From Lachnospiraceae bacterium (lineage in GTDB: Bacteria; Bacillota; Clostridia; Lachnospirales; Lachnospiraceae): DNA of 64,000 nucleotides. Below the pieces are notes generated by a model. The model did no database searches and had not been told where the DNA came from. It saw only the letters and a program-made list of their open reading frames with translations. Location: assembly GCA_009911035.1 (NCBI GenBank), contig QXWO01000001.1, positions 181,641 to 245,640 of the forward strand, read 5' to 3'. The translations under genes and the position numbers were made by a program. Below, one piece after another: positions 10,151 to 20,327 of the stretch (positions are counted from its first letter, which is position 1; every line of letters begins with the position of its first letter).

Positions 10151-10224
10151 TACAATAAGCTGGCTCGCGGAGCGTGGCAGCGTTTGTTACAATAAGCTGT
10201 CCTGCGAAGGGTGGCAGCGTTTGG
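10151..10224 (+). repeat. 37-bp dispersed repeat, two tandem copies
   Basis: Units 10151-10187 and 10188-10224 follow each other with an exact 37-bp period and differ by a few bases. Each contains the imperfect hairpin CTGTCTCGC-GGA-GCGTGGCAG or a variant. The second unit lies inside aroC and encodes its last residues and stop codon. Confidence 0.8.
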
Positions 10225-11353
10225 TGCTATAGAAATCTTTCAGATAATCCAGTCTCGCAGTCATATTCATCATACACGCATCCAGCAGAGTCAGGGCAGT
10301 CATGGCTTCCACCACGACTACGGCTCTGGGAACGATGACCGGGTCGTGGCGCCCTTTGATTTCTATCAGGATGTTTTCCCCTTCTTTATTTACAGTTTCC
10401 TGAGGGGCAAAGATGGACGGAGTAGGCTTTACATGGGCACGGAGCACCAGCCGGGAACCGTCGCTGATGCCTCCCAGTATTCCTCCGGCATGGTTGGTCT
10501 TTTTCTGAACGGGCAATCCGGTCTGGGAGGGGGCCATGCAGCGGACATCCTTATCACAGAAAAAGGCGTCATTGTTTTTAGAACCGGCAGCAGTGGAAAC
10601 AGATACGCCGTCGCCGATTTCCACTGCTTTTACAGCACCGATGGACATGACCGCTTTTGCCAGACAGGCATCCAGCTTTTCAAAAACAGGATCGCCGACT
10701 CCTGCAGGAAGTCCATAAACGATGCATTCGATGACACCTCCGCAGGAGTCTTTTTTCATCATACACTCTTTCAGATAGGCTGCTGCCGCCTGGTCTGCTT
10801 GTGTATCGGGCATACAGGTGGCAGTTCTGAAAACGGCTTCCCTGTCAAAACGCGCCATATCAATGCTGACAGGACCGATGGATTTGGTATAGGCGGCAAC
10901 TGTGATACCCATTTCTTTTAAAATTTTCAGGGCAACGGCACCGGCGGCTACCCGTGCAGCGGTTTCACGTCCCGAAGAACGCCCTCCCCCGGTATAATCT
11001 CGGAACCCGTATTTGGCATCAAAGGTATAGTCCGCGTGACCGGGACGGTAATAGGAGGCAATTTCGCTGTAATCGGAGGATTTCTGGGAGGTATTCCGAA
11101 TCAGCAGGGAAATGGGTGCCCCGGTAGTTTTCCCCTCAAAGACACCGGAGAGGATTTCTACCTGGTCGGACTCTTTCCGGGGAGTGGTGATGGCACTCTG
11201 GCCGGGCTTACGGCGGTCAAGGTAAACCTGGATATCCCTTTCGCAAAGCAGCAGCCCGGCGGGGCAGCCGTCAATGACCGTCCCTAAAGCTTTTCCGTGG
11301 GATTCCCCCCAGGTAGTGATCTTAAATATATTTCCAAGTGTTGAACCAGCCAT
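10187..11353 (-). CDS. aroC: Chorismate synthase
   Basis: The enzyme makes chorismate from EPSP using reduced FMN, the last common step of aromatic amino acid synthesis. Family signatures are clear: GNIFKITTWGESHG at the N-terminus, RRKPGQSAITTPRKE, and GRSSGRETAARVAAGAVA. At 388 residues it is longer than the usual 360 or so. The last dozen residues (KRCHPSQDSLL) and the TAA are encoded by a copy of the 37-bp dispersed repeat, so the native end seems to have been replaced or extended. An AGGAGG site precedes the ATG. Confidence 0.95.
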   Translation of the reverse strand: MAGSTLGNIFKITTWGESHGKALGTVIDGCPAGLLLCERDIQVYLDRRKPGQSAITTPRKESDQVEILSGVFEGKTTGAPISLLIRNTSQKSSDYSEIASYYRPGHADYTFDAKYGFRDYTGGGRSSGRETAARVAAGAVALKILKEMGITVAAYTKSIGPVSIDMARFDREAVFRTATCMPDTQADQAAAAYLKECMMKKDSCGGVIECIVYGLPAGVGDPVFEKLDACLAKAVMSIGAVKAVEIGDGVSVSTAAGSKNNDAFFCDKDVRCMAPSQTGLPVQKKTNHAGGILGGISDGSRLVLRAHVKPTPSIFAPQETVNKEGENILIEIKGRHDPVIVPRAVVVVEAMTALTLLDACMMNMTARLDYLKDFYSTKRCHPSQDSLL

Positions 11354-11411
11354 ATTTGCGCCTCCTGCTATATTCGTGTAAGATTTTTTGTTATAAACTG
11401 TTACAAGTATA

Positions 11412-11445
11412 GCGGAAATCTAATTGTTTTACAATTATTTTCCGC
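11412..11445. promoter_or_regulatory. Hairpin in the aroC / carboxypeptidase divergent gap
   Basis: GCGGAAA pairs with TTTCCGC (11439-11445), enclosing a second complementary pair AATTGT/ACAATT. The whole lies in the AT-rich spacer between divergent genes, so it may be an operator or a 5' leader structure. Confidence 0.4.
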
Positions 11446-11526
11446 AAGTCTATTGTAGAATATTGAAGATTTGTGTAAAATAAGAAATTGAAAACTTTAC
11501 AGATAAAGAAATGTGATGAAGGACAA

Positions 11527-12318
11527 ATGAAGAGACTAACCTGTATTTTTTTTATTTTATTTTGTTTTTTGATGGGAAACAGTTTTGCGTATCCGGCCTC
11601 CGGCGGGATGGATGCTCCGGCCCTGGAGGATGCGGCGGAGGAATCCGGGGCGGAACCTGCTGTGCCGCCGGATAATGCCAGGGCAGAAGTCCGGGGAGGA
11701 GAGGGCCATGCAGAAGCTCTTTTGGAGGAAACTGCTTTTGACGGACAGGACTGGAAGCTTATGCTGATCAATAAGCAGCATCCCATCCCGGAGGAATATT
11801 CCTTCACCCTTGGTACGATTAAAGCGGACGGGGGGAATATGAAGTGCGATGAGAGAATCATAAAAGAACTGAATGCCATGATGGAGGAGGCGGGGAAAGA
11901 TGGAATCAACCTTGCCATCTGCTCCCCTTACCGGGACCTGGCCAGGCAGGAGAGCCTTTTTAACCGTAAGATCAAAGCCTATATGCAGGGCGGGATGACC
12001 TACATGGACGCTTATAAAATTTCTTCACAGGCGGTGACGGTGCCGGGAGCCAGCGAACACCAGGCGGGCCTTGCCCTTGATATTATTAGTGACACCTATA
12101 CGGTCCTTGAGGAAGGATTTGCGGACACGCCTGCAGGCAGGTGGCTGGAAGAAAACTGCGCCAGATACGGCTTTATCCTGCGGTATCCGGAAGGAAAGGA
12201 GCTTATCACTGGGATTGAGTTCGAGCCCTGGCATTTCCGGTATGTGGGCAGGGAAGCGGCTGAAATAATCATGGAAGAAGAAATCTGCCTGGAAGAATTC
12301 TGGGAAAAATATTTATAG
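11527..12318 (+). CDS. Exported D-alanyl-D-alanine carboxypeptidase, VanY/M15B type
   Basis: The 263-residue product starts with a signal sequence (MKRLTCIFFILFCFLMGNSF). The zinc-peptidase domain shows SEHQAGLALDI (His near 178, Asp near 185) and EPWHFRYVG (Glu and His near 231-235), the M15B metal and catalytic set. It trims the terminal D-Ala from peptidoglycan stem peptides outside the membrane. I prefer the ATG at 11527, preceded by GAAGGA, over an upstream TTG that would add 13 polar residues before the signal. Confidence 0.88.
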   Translation: MKRLTCIFFILFCFLMGNSFAYPASGGMDAPALEDAAEESGAEPAVPPDNARAEVRGGEGHAEALLEETAFDGQDWKLMLINKQHPIPEEYSFTLGTIKADGGNMKCDERIIKELNAMMEEAGKDGINLAICSPYRDLARQESLFNRKIKAYMQGGMTYMDAYKISSQAVTVPGASEHQAGLALDIISDTYTVLEEGFADTPAGRWLEENCARYGFILRYPEGKELITGIEFEPWHFRYVGREAAEIIMEEEICLEEFWEKYL

Positions 12319-12334
12319 AAAATAGGAGAGCTTT

Positions 12335-13468
12335 ATGTATCGTTTACTGAAACAGGAAGGAAGGGCAAAGCGGGGAGAACTTACTACCGTGCATGGTGTG
12401 ATCCAGACGCCCGTTTTTATGAATGTAGGGACTGTGGCGGCAATCAAAGGGGCGGTTTCAACAGAGGATCTGGAGCAGATTGGAACGCTGGTGGAATTGT
12501 CCAACACTTACCATTTGCATGTGAGGCCGGGAGATGAGATTATCAGACAGCTTGGAGGGCTTCATAAGTTTATGTCATGGAATAAGCCTATTTTGACTGA
12601 TTCCGGCGGGTTTCAGGTTTTTTCCCTTGCGGGGCTTCGCAAGATAAAGGAAGAAGGGGTATACTTTAATTCCCATATTGACGGCCGCAAAATTTTCATG
12701 GGGCCGGAGGAAAGTATGCAGATTCAGTCCAATCTTGCCTCCACCATTGCCATGGCCTTTGACGAATGTCCCAACAGCCTTGCTGACCGGGCTTACGTAC
12801 AGGCATCCGTGGACCGCACGGCCCGGTGGCTGGAGCGGTGCCAAAAGGAAATGAAGCGGCTTAATTCTCTGGAGGATACGATCAACAAAAACCAGCTTTT
12901 GTTCGGAATCAATCAGGGCGCTATTTATAAGGATATCCGGGTGGAGCATGCCAGGCAGATCGCGGCAATGGGCCTTGACGGATACGCGGTAGGCGGGCTT
13001 GCTGTGGGGGAAAGCCATGAGGAAATGTATTATATTTTAGAAGAAACAGTACCTTTCCTCCCGGTGGATAAACCCACTTACCTTATGGGAGTAGGTACGC
13101 CTGCCAATATTTTAGAGGGCGTAGAGCGGGGAATCGACTTTTTTGACTGTGTCTACCCGAGTAGAAACGGCCGCCATGGGCACCTTTATACCAATCAGGG
13201 AAAAATCAATCTTTTTAACGCTAAATATGAACTGGATGAAAGACCCATAGAAGAAGGCTGCAGTTGTCCGGCTTGCCGCAGATATTCACGGGCTTATATC
13301 AGGCATCTGCTGAAAGCAAAAGAAATGCTGGGGATGCGTCTTTGCGTGCTTCACAATCTGTATTTCTACAATACCATGATGGCAGAGATACGGGAGGCGC
13401 TTGATCAGGGAGAGTTTGCAGCCTACAAGAAGCACAAACTTTCTGGTATGATGCAGGAAACCTTATAA
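12335..13468 (+). CDS. tgt: tRNA-guanine transglycosylase
   Basis: The 377-residue enzyme swaps guanine 34 for the queuosine precursor in tRNAs with a GUN anticodon. Seen motifs are TDSGGFQVFSL (about 88-98), the nucleophile region FFDCVYPSRNGRHG, and the zinc site CSCPACRRYSRAYIRHL near residue 310. It follows the carboxypeptidase by 16 bp and precedes yajC; tgt-yajC adjacency is common in bacteria. Confidence 0.96.
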   Translation: MYRLLKQEGRAKRGELTTVHGVIQTPVFMNVGTVAAIKGAVSTEDLEQIGTLVELSNTYHLHVRPGDEIIRQLGGLHKFMSWNKPILTDSGGFQVFSLAGLRKIKEEGVYFNSHIDGRKIFMGPEESMQIQSNLASTIAMAFDECPNSLADRAYVQASVDRTARWLERCQKEMKRLNSLEDTINKNQLLFGINQGAIYKDIRVEHARQIAAMGLDGYAVGGLAVGESHEEMYYILEETVPFLPVDKPTYLMGVGTPANILEGVERGIDFFDCVYPSRNGRHGHLYTNQGKINLFNAKYELDERPIEEGCSCPACRRYSRAYIRHLLKAKEMLGMRLCVLHNLYFYNTMMAEIREALDQGEFAAYKKHKLSGMMQETL

Positions 13469-13549
13469 AAGGGCTTGTTTTTCATTGCTTTATTGTGTAT
13501 GATAATTGTTAGGCTTATTTAGAAAAGTGAAAATCAGGAGGAAATTTGA

Positions 13550-13864
13550 ATGGGTATTTTATTATCAGCGGAAGCTGGTGCCGCGGCTGGCGGCGGGATC
13601 ATTATGGTAGTGTATCTGGTGCTTATTTTTGGGTTCCTTTATTTCTTTATGATTCGTCCCCAGAAAAAGGAACAGAAGAAAATGGCAGCTATGCTGTCCA
13701 CCCTTGCAGTCGGGGACTGTGTGCTTACCAGCAGCGGTTTTTACGGAATCATTATAGATATTACAGATGATACAGTGATCGTAGAATTTGGTAATAATAA
13801 AAACTGCCGTATTCCTATGCAGAAGTCTGCCATAGCACAGGTTGAAAAAGCAGACGCAGAATAG
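13550..13864 (+). CDS. yajC: Preprotein translocase subunit YajC
   Basis: The 104-residue protein has one membrane helix (about 12-35) followed by the conserved FMIRPQKKEQKKM and a small domain with VGDCVLTSSGFYGII. YajC is an accessory partner of SecDF and the Sec channel. AGGAGG lies 8 nt before the ATG. Confidence 0.93.
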   Translation: MGILLSAEAGAAAGGGIIMVVYLVLIFGFLYFFMIRPQKKEQKKMAAMLSTLAVGDCVLTSSGFYGIIIDITDDTVIVEFGNNKNCRIPMQKSAIAQVEKADAE

Positions 13865-13881
13865 TCATGTCAGGTAAAGCT

Positions 13882-13991
13882 TAGAGCATGTTTCAAAATT
13901 CATTCCTGCCATCGGCACGCCCCACTTTGCGGTATCTTTGGGTCAAATTGTGACATACATCTGTCAGAACGCAATTTTCAAACACGCTCTA
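13882..13991. repeat. MITE-like 110-bp element with 19-bp inverted ends
   Basis: The ends 13882-13900 and 13973-13991 are inverted copies with two mismatches in 19 bp (TAGAGCRTGTTT then AAAATT). There is no coding capacity. It could be a small non-autonomous element or a structured RNA between yajC and leuB. Confidence 0.5.
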
Positions 13992-13996
13992 GAAGT

Positions 13997-14025
13997 AAGG
14001 CGCATATCATGCGTCTTATTTTGTT
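13997..14025 (+). terminator. Rho-independent terminator
   Basis: AAGGCGCAT (13997-14005) pairs with ATGCGTCTT (14009-14017) across an ATC loop and is followed by ATTTTGTT. It ends the tgt-yajC transcript. Confidence 0.7.
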
Positions 14026-14148
14026 AATAGTAAACCACACCATAAAATACGACTTACTGTTAATATATGGATAGCGGGCGGCGGGGAGATCATTCTTTCC
14101 TGCACGATCAACAGCAGCGGTGAAAGCATCGCAGAAATGAGGGAAAAG

Positions 14149-15234
14149 ATGAAGTTAAATATTGTATGCATACCGGGTGACGGTATTGGACCGGAAATCG
14201 TGGCGGAGGCCAGGAAAGTTTTAGATAAGACAGCAAAAGTCTACGGCCACGAAATTATTTATACGGATGTTTTAATGGGCGGTGCGTCCATAGATGCCTA
14301 CGGGGTTCCCCTTACGCAGGAGACCATTGATACAGCTAAGGGAGCGGATGCAGTGCTGATGGGATCCATCGGCGGAGATACCACGACGTCTCCCTGGTAT
14401 AAGCTGGCGCCGGAGCTTCGGCCGGAAGCCGGGCTTTTAGGGCTGCGAAAAGCTCTTAACCTGTTTGCCAATTTGAGGCCCGCAGTATTGTATGATGAGC
14501 TGGCAGAAGCCTGCCCGCTGAAAAAGGAGATCATTGGCAGCGGATTTGATATGATGATTATGCGGGAACTGACAGGAGGGCTCTACTTCGGGGAACGGCA
14601 TACCACCGAAGAGGACGGCGTGCGCAAGGCGGTGGATACACTGACCTATGATGAAAAGGAAATCCGCCGGATCGCAGTCAAAGCCTTTGATATCGCCAGG
14701 AAGAGAACTAAGAAGGTCACAAGTGTGGACAAAGCCAATGTACTGGATTCCTCCAGGCTCTGGAGAAAGATTGTGGAGGAAGTGGCCACAGATTATCCGG
14801 ACGTGGCGCTGGAACATATGCTGGTCGACAACTGTGCCATGCAGCTTGTAAAAGATCCGGGCCAGTTTGACGTGATCCTGACGGAAAATATGTTTGGAGA
14901 TATTCTTTCCGATGAGGCAAGCATGGTTACAGGCTCCATTGGCATGCTGGCATCAGCTTCCTTAAACGACAGTAAGTTCGGCCTGTATGAGCCAAGTCAC
15001 GGTTCAGCCCCTGATATTGCCGGAAAAGGAATTGCCAATCCCATTGCAACCATTCTTTCTGCGGCCATGATGCTGCGTTATTCCTTTGATCTTGACAAAG
15101 AAGCTGATGCCGTAGAAGATGCGGTAAAGAGCATCCTGAAAAAGGGATACCGGACAGTGGACATTATGTCGGAAGGATGCACCAAAGTAGGATGTAAAGA
15201 AATGGGTGATTTATTAGCAGATGAAATCAACTAG
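14149..15234 (+). CDS. leuB: 3-isopropylmalate dehydrogenase
   Basis: This NAD-dependent decarboxylating dehydrogenase acts in leucine synthesis. It shows [19 protein letters not shown] at the N-terminus, the arginine-rich substrate region ([23 protein letters not shown]), [27 protein letters not shown] and [22 protein letters not shown] start at the ATG giving MKLNIV, preceded by GAGGGA, rather than 12 bases upstream. It heads a block with ilvD and ilvB. No T-box leader is visible upstream. Confidence 0.95.
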   Translation: MKLNIVCIPGDGIGPEIVAEARKVLDKTAKVYGHEIIYTDVLMGGASIDAYGVPLTQETIDTAKGADAVLMGSIGGDTTTSPWYKLAPELRPEAGLLGLRKALNLFANLRPAVLYDELAEACPLKKEIIGSGFDMMIMRELTGGLYFGERHTTEEDGVRKAVDTLTYDEKEIRRIAVKAFDIARKRTKKVTSVDKANVLDSSRLWRKIVEEVATDYPDVALEHMLVDNCAMQLVKDPGQFDVILTENMFGDILSDEASMVTGSIGMLASASLNDSKFGLYEPSHGSAPDIAGKGIANPIATILSAAMMLRYSFDLDKEADAVEDAVKSILKKGYRTVDIMSEGCTKVGCKEMGDLLADEIN

Positions 15235-16867
15235 ACGGCTGGGCGCAGCATTTTTTACCAATAAGCCGGTCTGCGGAGCAGGGTTTATGGTTTTCCTTGC
15301 GGGGATGGCGCTGTACTACGGGTGGCGCATGTTTGCGCTTACGCCCTGGTACGATGAACTGTATACTTACTATTGTTTTATCAGCAGGGGACCTGTGTAT
15401 GCGGCAATCCACTGGCCCCTTCCTAACAATCATGTAGGATATTCGGTACTTTCGGCTTTTCTTGACTATCTTGGGAATTCCTACATAGGCCTGCGGGGAA
15501 TTTCGTATCTGTGCGCGCTGGCAAATATATGTCTCCTTTACAAAATTGCAGGAAAATACAAAAAAGGATTTCTGCCGTTGGCTATCGTGATTTTGTACGT
15601 GTCCATGAATCTTGTAAACCAGCTTGCCGTGCAGGGCAGAGGCTATACCCTTGGGATCACCTGTTTTCTTGCGGCGTGGCTTTGTTTAACGGACATTTGC
15701 AGCGGGAAAAAGACAGGGCGGAAGGTGTATGTGCTATACGCCTTATCGCTGGTCCTTGGACTGTATGCAGTCAGCAGTAATGTATACTGGGTGCTGCCCC
15801 TTTGTCTTGCAGGAGGTTTTTTCCTCCTTTTCAAAGGCATACAGGAGAGCAGGGAAAAGAGCTGCTTTGTACTGAAAGCAGAGAGCGGAAAGAAGCTTAT
15901 AAAGCTGATTGCGGCATCGGCTGCGGCTGCCCTTGGGACCATTTTTCTCTATGGGATTATCTGGCTGGCAATCGGTTCTAATCTGCTGGTAAAAGATGCC
16001 TCAAGCGTATATTACGGCATGGGCCATGTAAAAATGATTCTGCGTTCGCCCTTTGCGGCAGTAGGCAGGGGCATGGAATACATGCTAGATACCCCTTATA
16101 TCCAGAGCGAGGAGCGGGCAGGCTTTTTTGGGCGTTTCTGGGAATGGCTCCAGACATTGTCAGGATATTTTTATCCACTTCCGGCGCTGGTCATGGTAAT
16201 ATGGGGTATAGGGATTTTATTTACTGCTTACAGGATCGTGAGAGGCGTCCGGGCAGGAAAGTATGAAGGCATGCTGCATGATCTGGTTCTGTTCTGGGGG
16301 ATCGTGCTGGTTCCGGTATGTCTGTTGATCCAGTGCAAGCGTCCCTACTACCGGGTGTTTACTTACACAGGTGTGCTTCTGGCAGTTTTAACAGGCATCC
16401 TTGCTGACTGTATTTTTACCAAAGCAGCCCGGCAGTGCGGAAAAGACAAGGAAAAATTTTCTGCAGTCCTGCTTTTAATGGCGGCGGCAGTGGGGGTGAA
16501 ATGTCTGGCATTTTCCGGATACAATGACCAGTACGGGATCAATGAATATGAGATCCAGGAAGCCTTTTCCCAGGGGGATATGGAAAACAGACAATCCATA
16601 TGTGTTACGGACTGTAATCAGGAATATCTGCTCTATTTCCTTTACGGCATCCGGTGTGAAAACCGGGAGATAGAAGGGGCCGATGCGGTACTTTTGGATA
16701 AACGGATGACAGACCCGGATTTTAAGGAAATGGTGTGGGAGTTTTACCATTATTATGATACGATTCCATGGGACTATATCCGGCAGAATATGACAAAGAT
16801 TTACGAAAATAATAATTATGTTTTATATACAGCAGAAATGAAGGAAAACGTCCAAACCAGAGGATGA
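15221..16867 (+). CDS. Multi-span membrane protein resembling GT-C glycosyltransferases
   Basis: The 548-residue product has about ten hydrophobic segments. Near the start WYDELYTYY places an Asp-Glu pair in the first external loop, as in ArnT/PMT-type GT-C enzymes that move sugars from lipid carriers. The start overlaps the leuB stop by 14 bp. A second possible start lies at 15287, at the Met before [11 protein letters not shown]. The substrate is unknown. It sits oddly inside a leucine/valine synthesis block. Confidence 0.7.
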   Translation: MKSTRRLGAAFFTNKPVCGAGFMVFLAGMALYYGWRMFALTPWYDELYTYYCFISRGPVYAAIHWPLPNNHVGYSVLSAFLDYLGNSYIGLRGISYLCALANICLLYKIAGKYKKGFLPLAIVILYVSMNLVNQLAVQGRGYTLGITCFLAAWLCLTDICSGKKTGRKVYVLYALSLVLGLYAVSSNVYWVLPLCLAGGFFLLFKGIQESREKSCFVLKAESGKKLIKLIAASAAAALGTIFLYGIIWLAIGSNLLVKDASSVYYGMGHVKMILRSPFAAVGRGMEYMLDTPYIQSEERAGFFGRFWEWLQTLSGYFYPLPALVMVIWGIGILFTAYRIVRGVRAGKYEGMLHDLVLFWGIVLVPVCLLIQCKRPYYRVFTYTGVLLAVLTGILADCIFTKAARQCGKDKEKFSAVLLLMAAAVGVKCLAFSGYNDQYGINEYEIQEAFSQGDMENRQSICVTDCNQEYLLYFLYGIRCENREIEGADAVLLDKRMTDPDFKEMVWEFYHYYDTIPWDYIRQNMTKIYENNNYVLYTAEMKENVQTRG

Positions 16868-16936
16868 TGAAACAAAGGAAACGTTCATGCAAAGCTTTAC
16901 CAGAGTCATGAAAGGATTAAGAAGGAGAGTGCAGAA

Positions 16937-18607
16937 ATGAGAAGCGATAATGTAAAAACAGGTATACAGCAGGCACCCCACAGAAGTTTATTTAATGCGC
17001 TGGGGTTTACACAGGAAGAAATGCAAAAGCCCATGGTAGGTATTGTAAGTTCCTATAATGAGATCGTGCCAGGGCATATGAATCTGGATAAAATCGTGGA
17101 GGCAGTGAAGATGGGAGTGGCACAGGCTGGAGGTGTTCCGGTGGTATTTCCGGCAATTGCAGTATGCGACGGCATTGCAATGGGACATATCGGCATGAAG
17201 TATTCCCTCGTTACAAGGGATCTGATTGCGGATTCCACGGAATGTATGGCCCTTGCCCACCAGTTTGATGCCCTTGTGATGGTGCCAAACTGTGATAAGA
17301 ATGTACCGGGACTTTTGATGGCGGCGGCAAGAATCAATGTACCTACGGTATTTGTATCCGGCGGCCCCATGCTGGCAGGACGGGTGAAAGGACAAAAGAG
17401 AAGCCTTTCTTCCATGTTTGAGGCGGTAGGCGCCCATGCGGCGGGAACCATGACGGAAGAGGATGTAAAAGAATTTGAGGAAAAGACCTGTCCCACCTGC
17501 GGTTCCTGTTCCGGTATGTATACGGCCAATTCCATGAACTGCCTGACAGAAGCCCTTGGCATGGGCCTTGGAGGCAACGGGACCATTCCTGCGGTTTATT
17601 CAGAGCGGATCAAGCTTGCCAAACATGCAGGCATGGCAGTGATGGAAATGTACCGCAAAGACATTCGCCCCCGGGATATTATGACAAAGGATGCGGTTTT
17701 AAATGCCCTGACAGTGGATATGGCTCTGGGATGTTCCACAAACTCCATGCTTCATCTTCCGGCCATTGCCCATGAGATAGGCTTTGATTTTGATATTGCT
17801 TTTGCAAACGAAATCAGTGAAAAGACACCGAATCTGTGCCATCTTGCTCCGGCAGGGCCTACTTATATGGAAGATTTAAATGAGGCAGGCGGCGTCTATG
17901 CAGTGATGAAGGAACTGGCGGACGCAGGGCTTTTACATACAGACTGTATGACAGTCACAGGAAAAAACATGGGAGAAAATATAAAGGATGCGGTAAATAA
18001 GAACCCGGAAGTTATAAGACCTCTGGATAATCCTTATTCTGCAACAGGCGGCCTTGCTGTGCTTAAGGGAAATCTTGCCCCCCACGGCAGTGTGGTAAAG
18101 CGTTCAGCAGTGGTGGAAGAAATGATGGTCCACGAAGGGCCTGCCAGAGTATTTGACTGTGAGGAAGACGCTATTGCGGCCATTAAGGGCGGCAGGATCG
18201 TGGCAGGAGATGTGGTGGTGATCCGCTATGAAGGGCCGAAAGGCGGTCCGGGTATGCGGGAAATGTTAAATCCCACATCTGCCATTGCAGGCATGGGCCT
18301 TGGCTCCAGCGTGGCCCTTATTACGGACGGACGCTTTTCTGGCGCCTCCAGAGGCGCCTCCATTGGGCATGTATCCCCGGAAGCAGCAGTGGGAGGACCG
18401 ATTGCGCTGGTGGAAGAAGGGGATATTATCAGCATCGACATCCCGCAGTTAAAGCTGGACGTGAAGGTTTCCGAAGAAGAAATGAAAAAGAGGGCGGAAA
18501 ACTGGCAGCCTAGGGAGCCGAAGGTGACAACCGGATATCTGGCGAGATACCGGGAGATGGTAACAAGCGGAAACAAAGGGGCGATTCTGCAAATCCCCGG
18601 GAAATGA
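16937..18607 (+). CDS. ilvD: Dihydroxy-acid dehydratase
   Basis: The 556-residue Fe-S enzyme makes the 2-keto acids of valine and isoleucine. Cluster ligands are visible in [10 protein letters not shown] (near 119) and [19 protein letters not shown] (near 185), and the C-terminal GGPGMREML and [10 protein letters not shown] motifs are present. GAAGGAGAG precedes the ATG. It is followed by ilvB after 40 bp. Confidence 0.96.
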   Translation: MRSDNVKTGIQQAPHRSLFNALGFTQEEMQKPMVGIVSSYNEIVPGHMNLDKIVEAVKMGVAQAGGVPVVFPAIAVCDGIAMGHIGMKYSLVTRDLIADSTECMALAHQFDALVMVPNCDKNVPGLLMAAARINVPTVFVSGGPMLAGRVKGQKRSLSSMFEAVGAHAAGTMTEEDVKEFEEKTCPTCGSCSGMYTANSMNCLTEALGMGLGGNGTIPAVYSERIKLAKHAGMAVMEMYRKDIRPRDIMTKDAVLNALTVDMALGCSTNSMLHLPAIAHEIGFDFDIAFANEISEKTPNLCHLAPAGPTYMEDLNEAGGVYAVMKELADAGLLHTDCMTVTGKNMGENIKDAVNKNPEVIRPLDNPYSATGGLAVLKGNLAPHGSVVKRSAVVEEMMVHEGPARVFDCEEDAIAAIKGGRIVAGDVVVIRYEGPKGGPGMREMLNPTSAIAGMGLGSSVALITDGRFSGASRGASIGHVSPEAAVGGPIALVEEGDIISIDIPQLKLDVKVSEEEMKKRAENWQPREPKVTTGYLARYREMVTSGNKGAILQIPGK

Positions 18608-18647
18608 ATAGGATCTGCGGAATCTGATAACAGGAGGGACAAAATAT

Positions 18648-20327
18648 ATGCAGCTTACAGGTGCAGAAATTGTAGTAGAATGTTTAAAAGAACAGGGTGT
18701 TGATACGGTTTTCGGATATCCCGGCGGCACGATTTTAAACGTATATGATGCTTTATATAAACACAGCGGGGAAATCAGGCATATACTGACTTCCCATGAA
18801 CAGGGAGCGGCTCACGCCGCAGACGGTTACGCCCGGGCTACTGGCAGGGTGGGGGTGTGTCTTGCCACCAGCGGGCCGGGGGCTACTAATCTGGTAACGG
18901 GCATTGCCACCGCCTATATGGATTCCGTGCCCATGGTAGCGATCACCTGCAATGTGAACCTTCCCCTGCTGGGCAAGGATTCTTTCCAGGAGGTGGATAT
19001 TGCAGGCGTGACCATGCCCATTACCAAGCACAGCTACATAGTCAAAGACATTGCAAAGCTTGCAGAAACCATAAGGAAAGCCTTTGCTATAGCCAGACAG
19101 GGGCGTCCGGGGCCTGTACTTGTGGATATCACCAAGGATGTGACGGCCAATAGCTATGAGTATGAAAAAAAACAGCCCGAAGCTGTCGTGTCCTCCTGCA
19201 AATATACCAGCCAGGACATAGAAAAGGCGGCGGCACTTATAAAAGAATCCAAGCGGCCTTTTATCTATGTGGGAGGCGGCGCAGTCATTTCCGGGGCTTA
19301 TGAGGAAGTGAGGGCTCTCGCAAAGCTGATGGATGCGCCGATCTGCGATACCCTTATGGGAAAAGGCGTTATGGACGGCCATGACGGGCGCTATACCGGC
19401 ATGATCGGCATGCACGGAACCAAGGCCTCCAATCTTGGCGTAAGCGAGTGTGACCTTCTGGTAGCTTTAGGGGCAAGATTTTCGGATCGTGTGGTAGGAA
19501 ATGCAGCCATGTTTGCATCCAGGGCCAAGGTGCTTCACATAGATATTGATGCGGCAGAAATAAACAAAAATATCAGGACAGACGCTTCCGTGGTGGGAGA
19601 TTTGAAAGAAATTCTTGCCCTGATCAATAAAGAACTTCCCCAGATGGAACATGAAAAGTGGATGGGGCATATAAAAGAATTAAAGGAAAAATACCCGTTG
19701 AATTATGACGAAAGTATTTTGTCCTGTCCATATATTATGGAAGAAATTGACAAAGTAACAGACGGAAAAGCTATTATCACAACCGATGTGGGACAGCATC
19801 AGATGTGGGCGGCCCAGTATTACAAATATTCCATGCCCAGAACTTTCTTATCTTCAGGAGGACTTGGGACCATGGGGTACGGACTTGGAGCATGTATCGG
19901 CGCTAAGGCAGGCATGCCGGACAAAATCTGTATCAATATTGCCGGAGACGGATGTTTCCGCATGAATATGAATGAACTGGCCACCGCTTCCAGATACCAG
20001 ATTCCCATTATTGAGGTAGTTATCAACAACCATGTCCTGGGAATGGTAAGACAGTGGCAGACTCTGTTCTATGAAAAGCGGTACTCCCAGACAATTCTGG
20101 ATGACGGCGTTGATTTCTGCATGGTGGCAAAAGGGCTTGGCTGTGAGGCCATCCGCGTTACCAGAAAGGAAGAAATAGGGGATGCTGTTGCCAGGGCGAT
20201 CGAGATGAACAAGCCTGTACTGATTGAATGTGTGATACCAAAAGACGACAAGGTATTCCCCATGGTACCGGCAGGGGCCCCCATCAGCGAGGTATTTGAC
20301 GCAAAAGATTTGGAAAAAGAAAAATGA
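18648..20327 (+). CDS. ilvB: Acetolactate synthase, large subunit
   Basis: The 559-residue ThDP enzyme keeps the catalytic Glu in SHEQGAAHAADGYARATGRVG and the ThDP/Mg site GDGCFRMNMNELATASRYQIPIIEVVINN. It makes acetolactate in valine and leucine synthesis. The usual small regulatory subunit (ilvN) is not next to it; an L,D-transpeptidase follows with a 4-bp overlap. Confidence 0.95.
   Translation: MQLTGAEIVVECLKEQGVDTVFGYPGGTILNVYDALYKHSGEIRHILTSHEQGAAHAADGYARATGRVGVCLATSGPGATNLVTGIATAYMDSVPMVAITCNVNLPLLGKDSFQEVDIAGVTMPITKHSYIVKDIAKLAETIRKAFAIARQGRPGPVLVDITKDVTANSYEYEKKQPEAVVSSCKYTSQDIEKAAALIKESKRPFIYVGGGAVISGAYEEVRALAKLMDAPICDTLMGKGVMDGHDGRYTGMIGMHGTKASNLGVSECDLLVALGARFSDRVVGNAAMFASRAKVLHIDIDAAEINKNIRTDASVVGDLKEILALINKELPQMEHEKWMGHIKELKEKYPLNYDESILSCPYIMEEIDKVTDGKAIITTDVGQHQMWAAQYYKYSMPRTFLSSGGLGTMGYGLGACIGAKAGMPDKICINIAGDGCFRMNMNELATASRYQIPIIEVVINNHVLGMVRQWQTLFYEKRYSQTILDDGVDFCMVAKGLGCEAIRVTRKEEIGDAVARAIEMNKPVLIECVIPKDDKVFPMVPAGAPISEVFDAKDLEKEK

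Noticed and set aside
13865-14148. T-box or other amino-acid riboswitch upstream of leuB
   Set aside because: No T-box sequence or specifier stem could be found; only the inverted-repeat element and a terminator are present.
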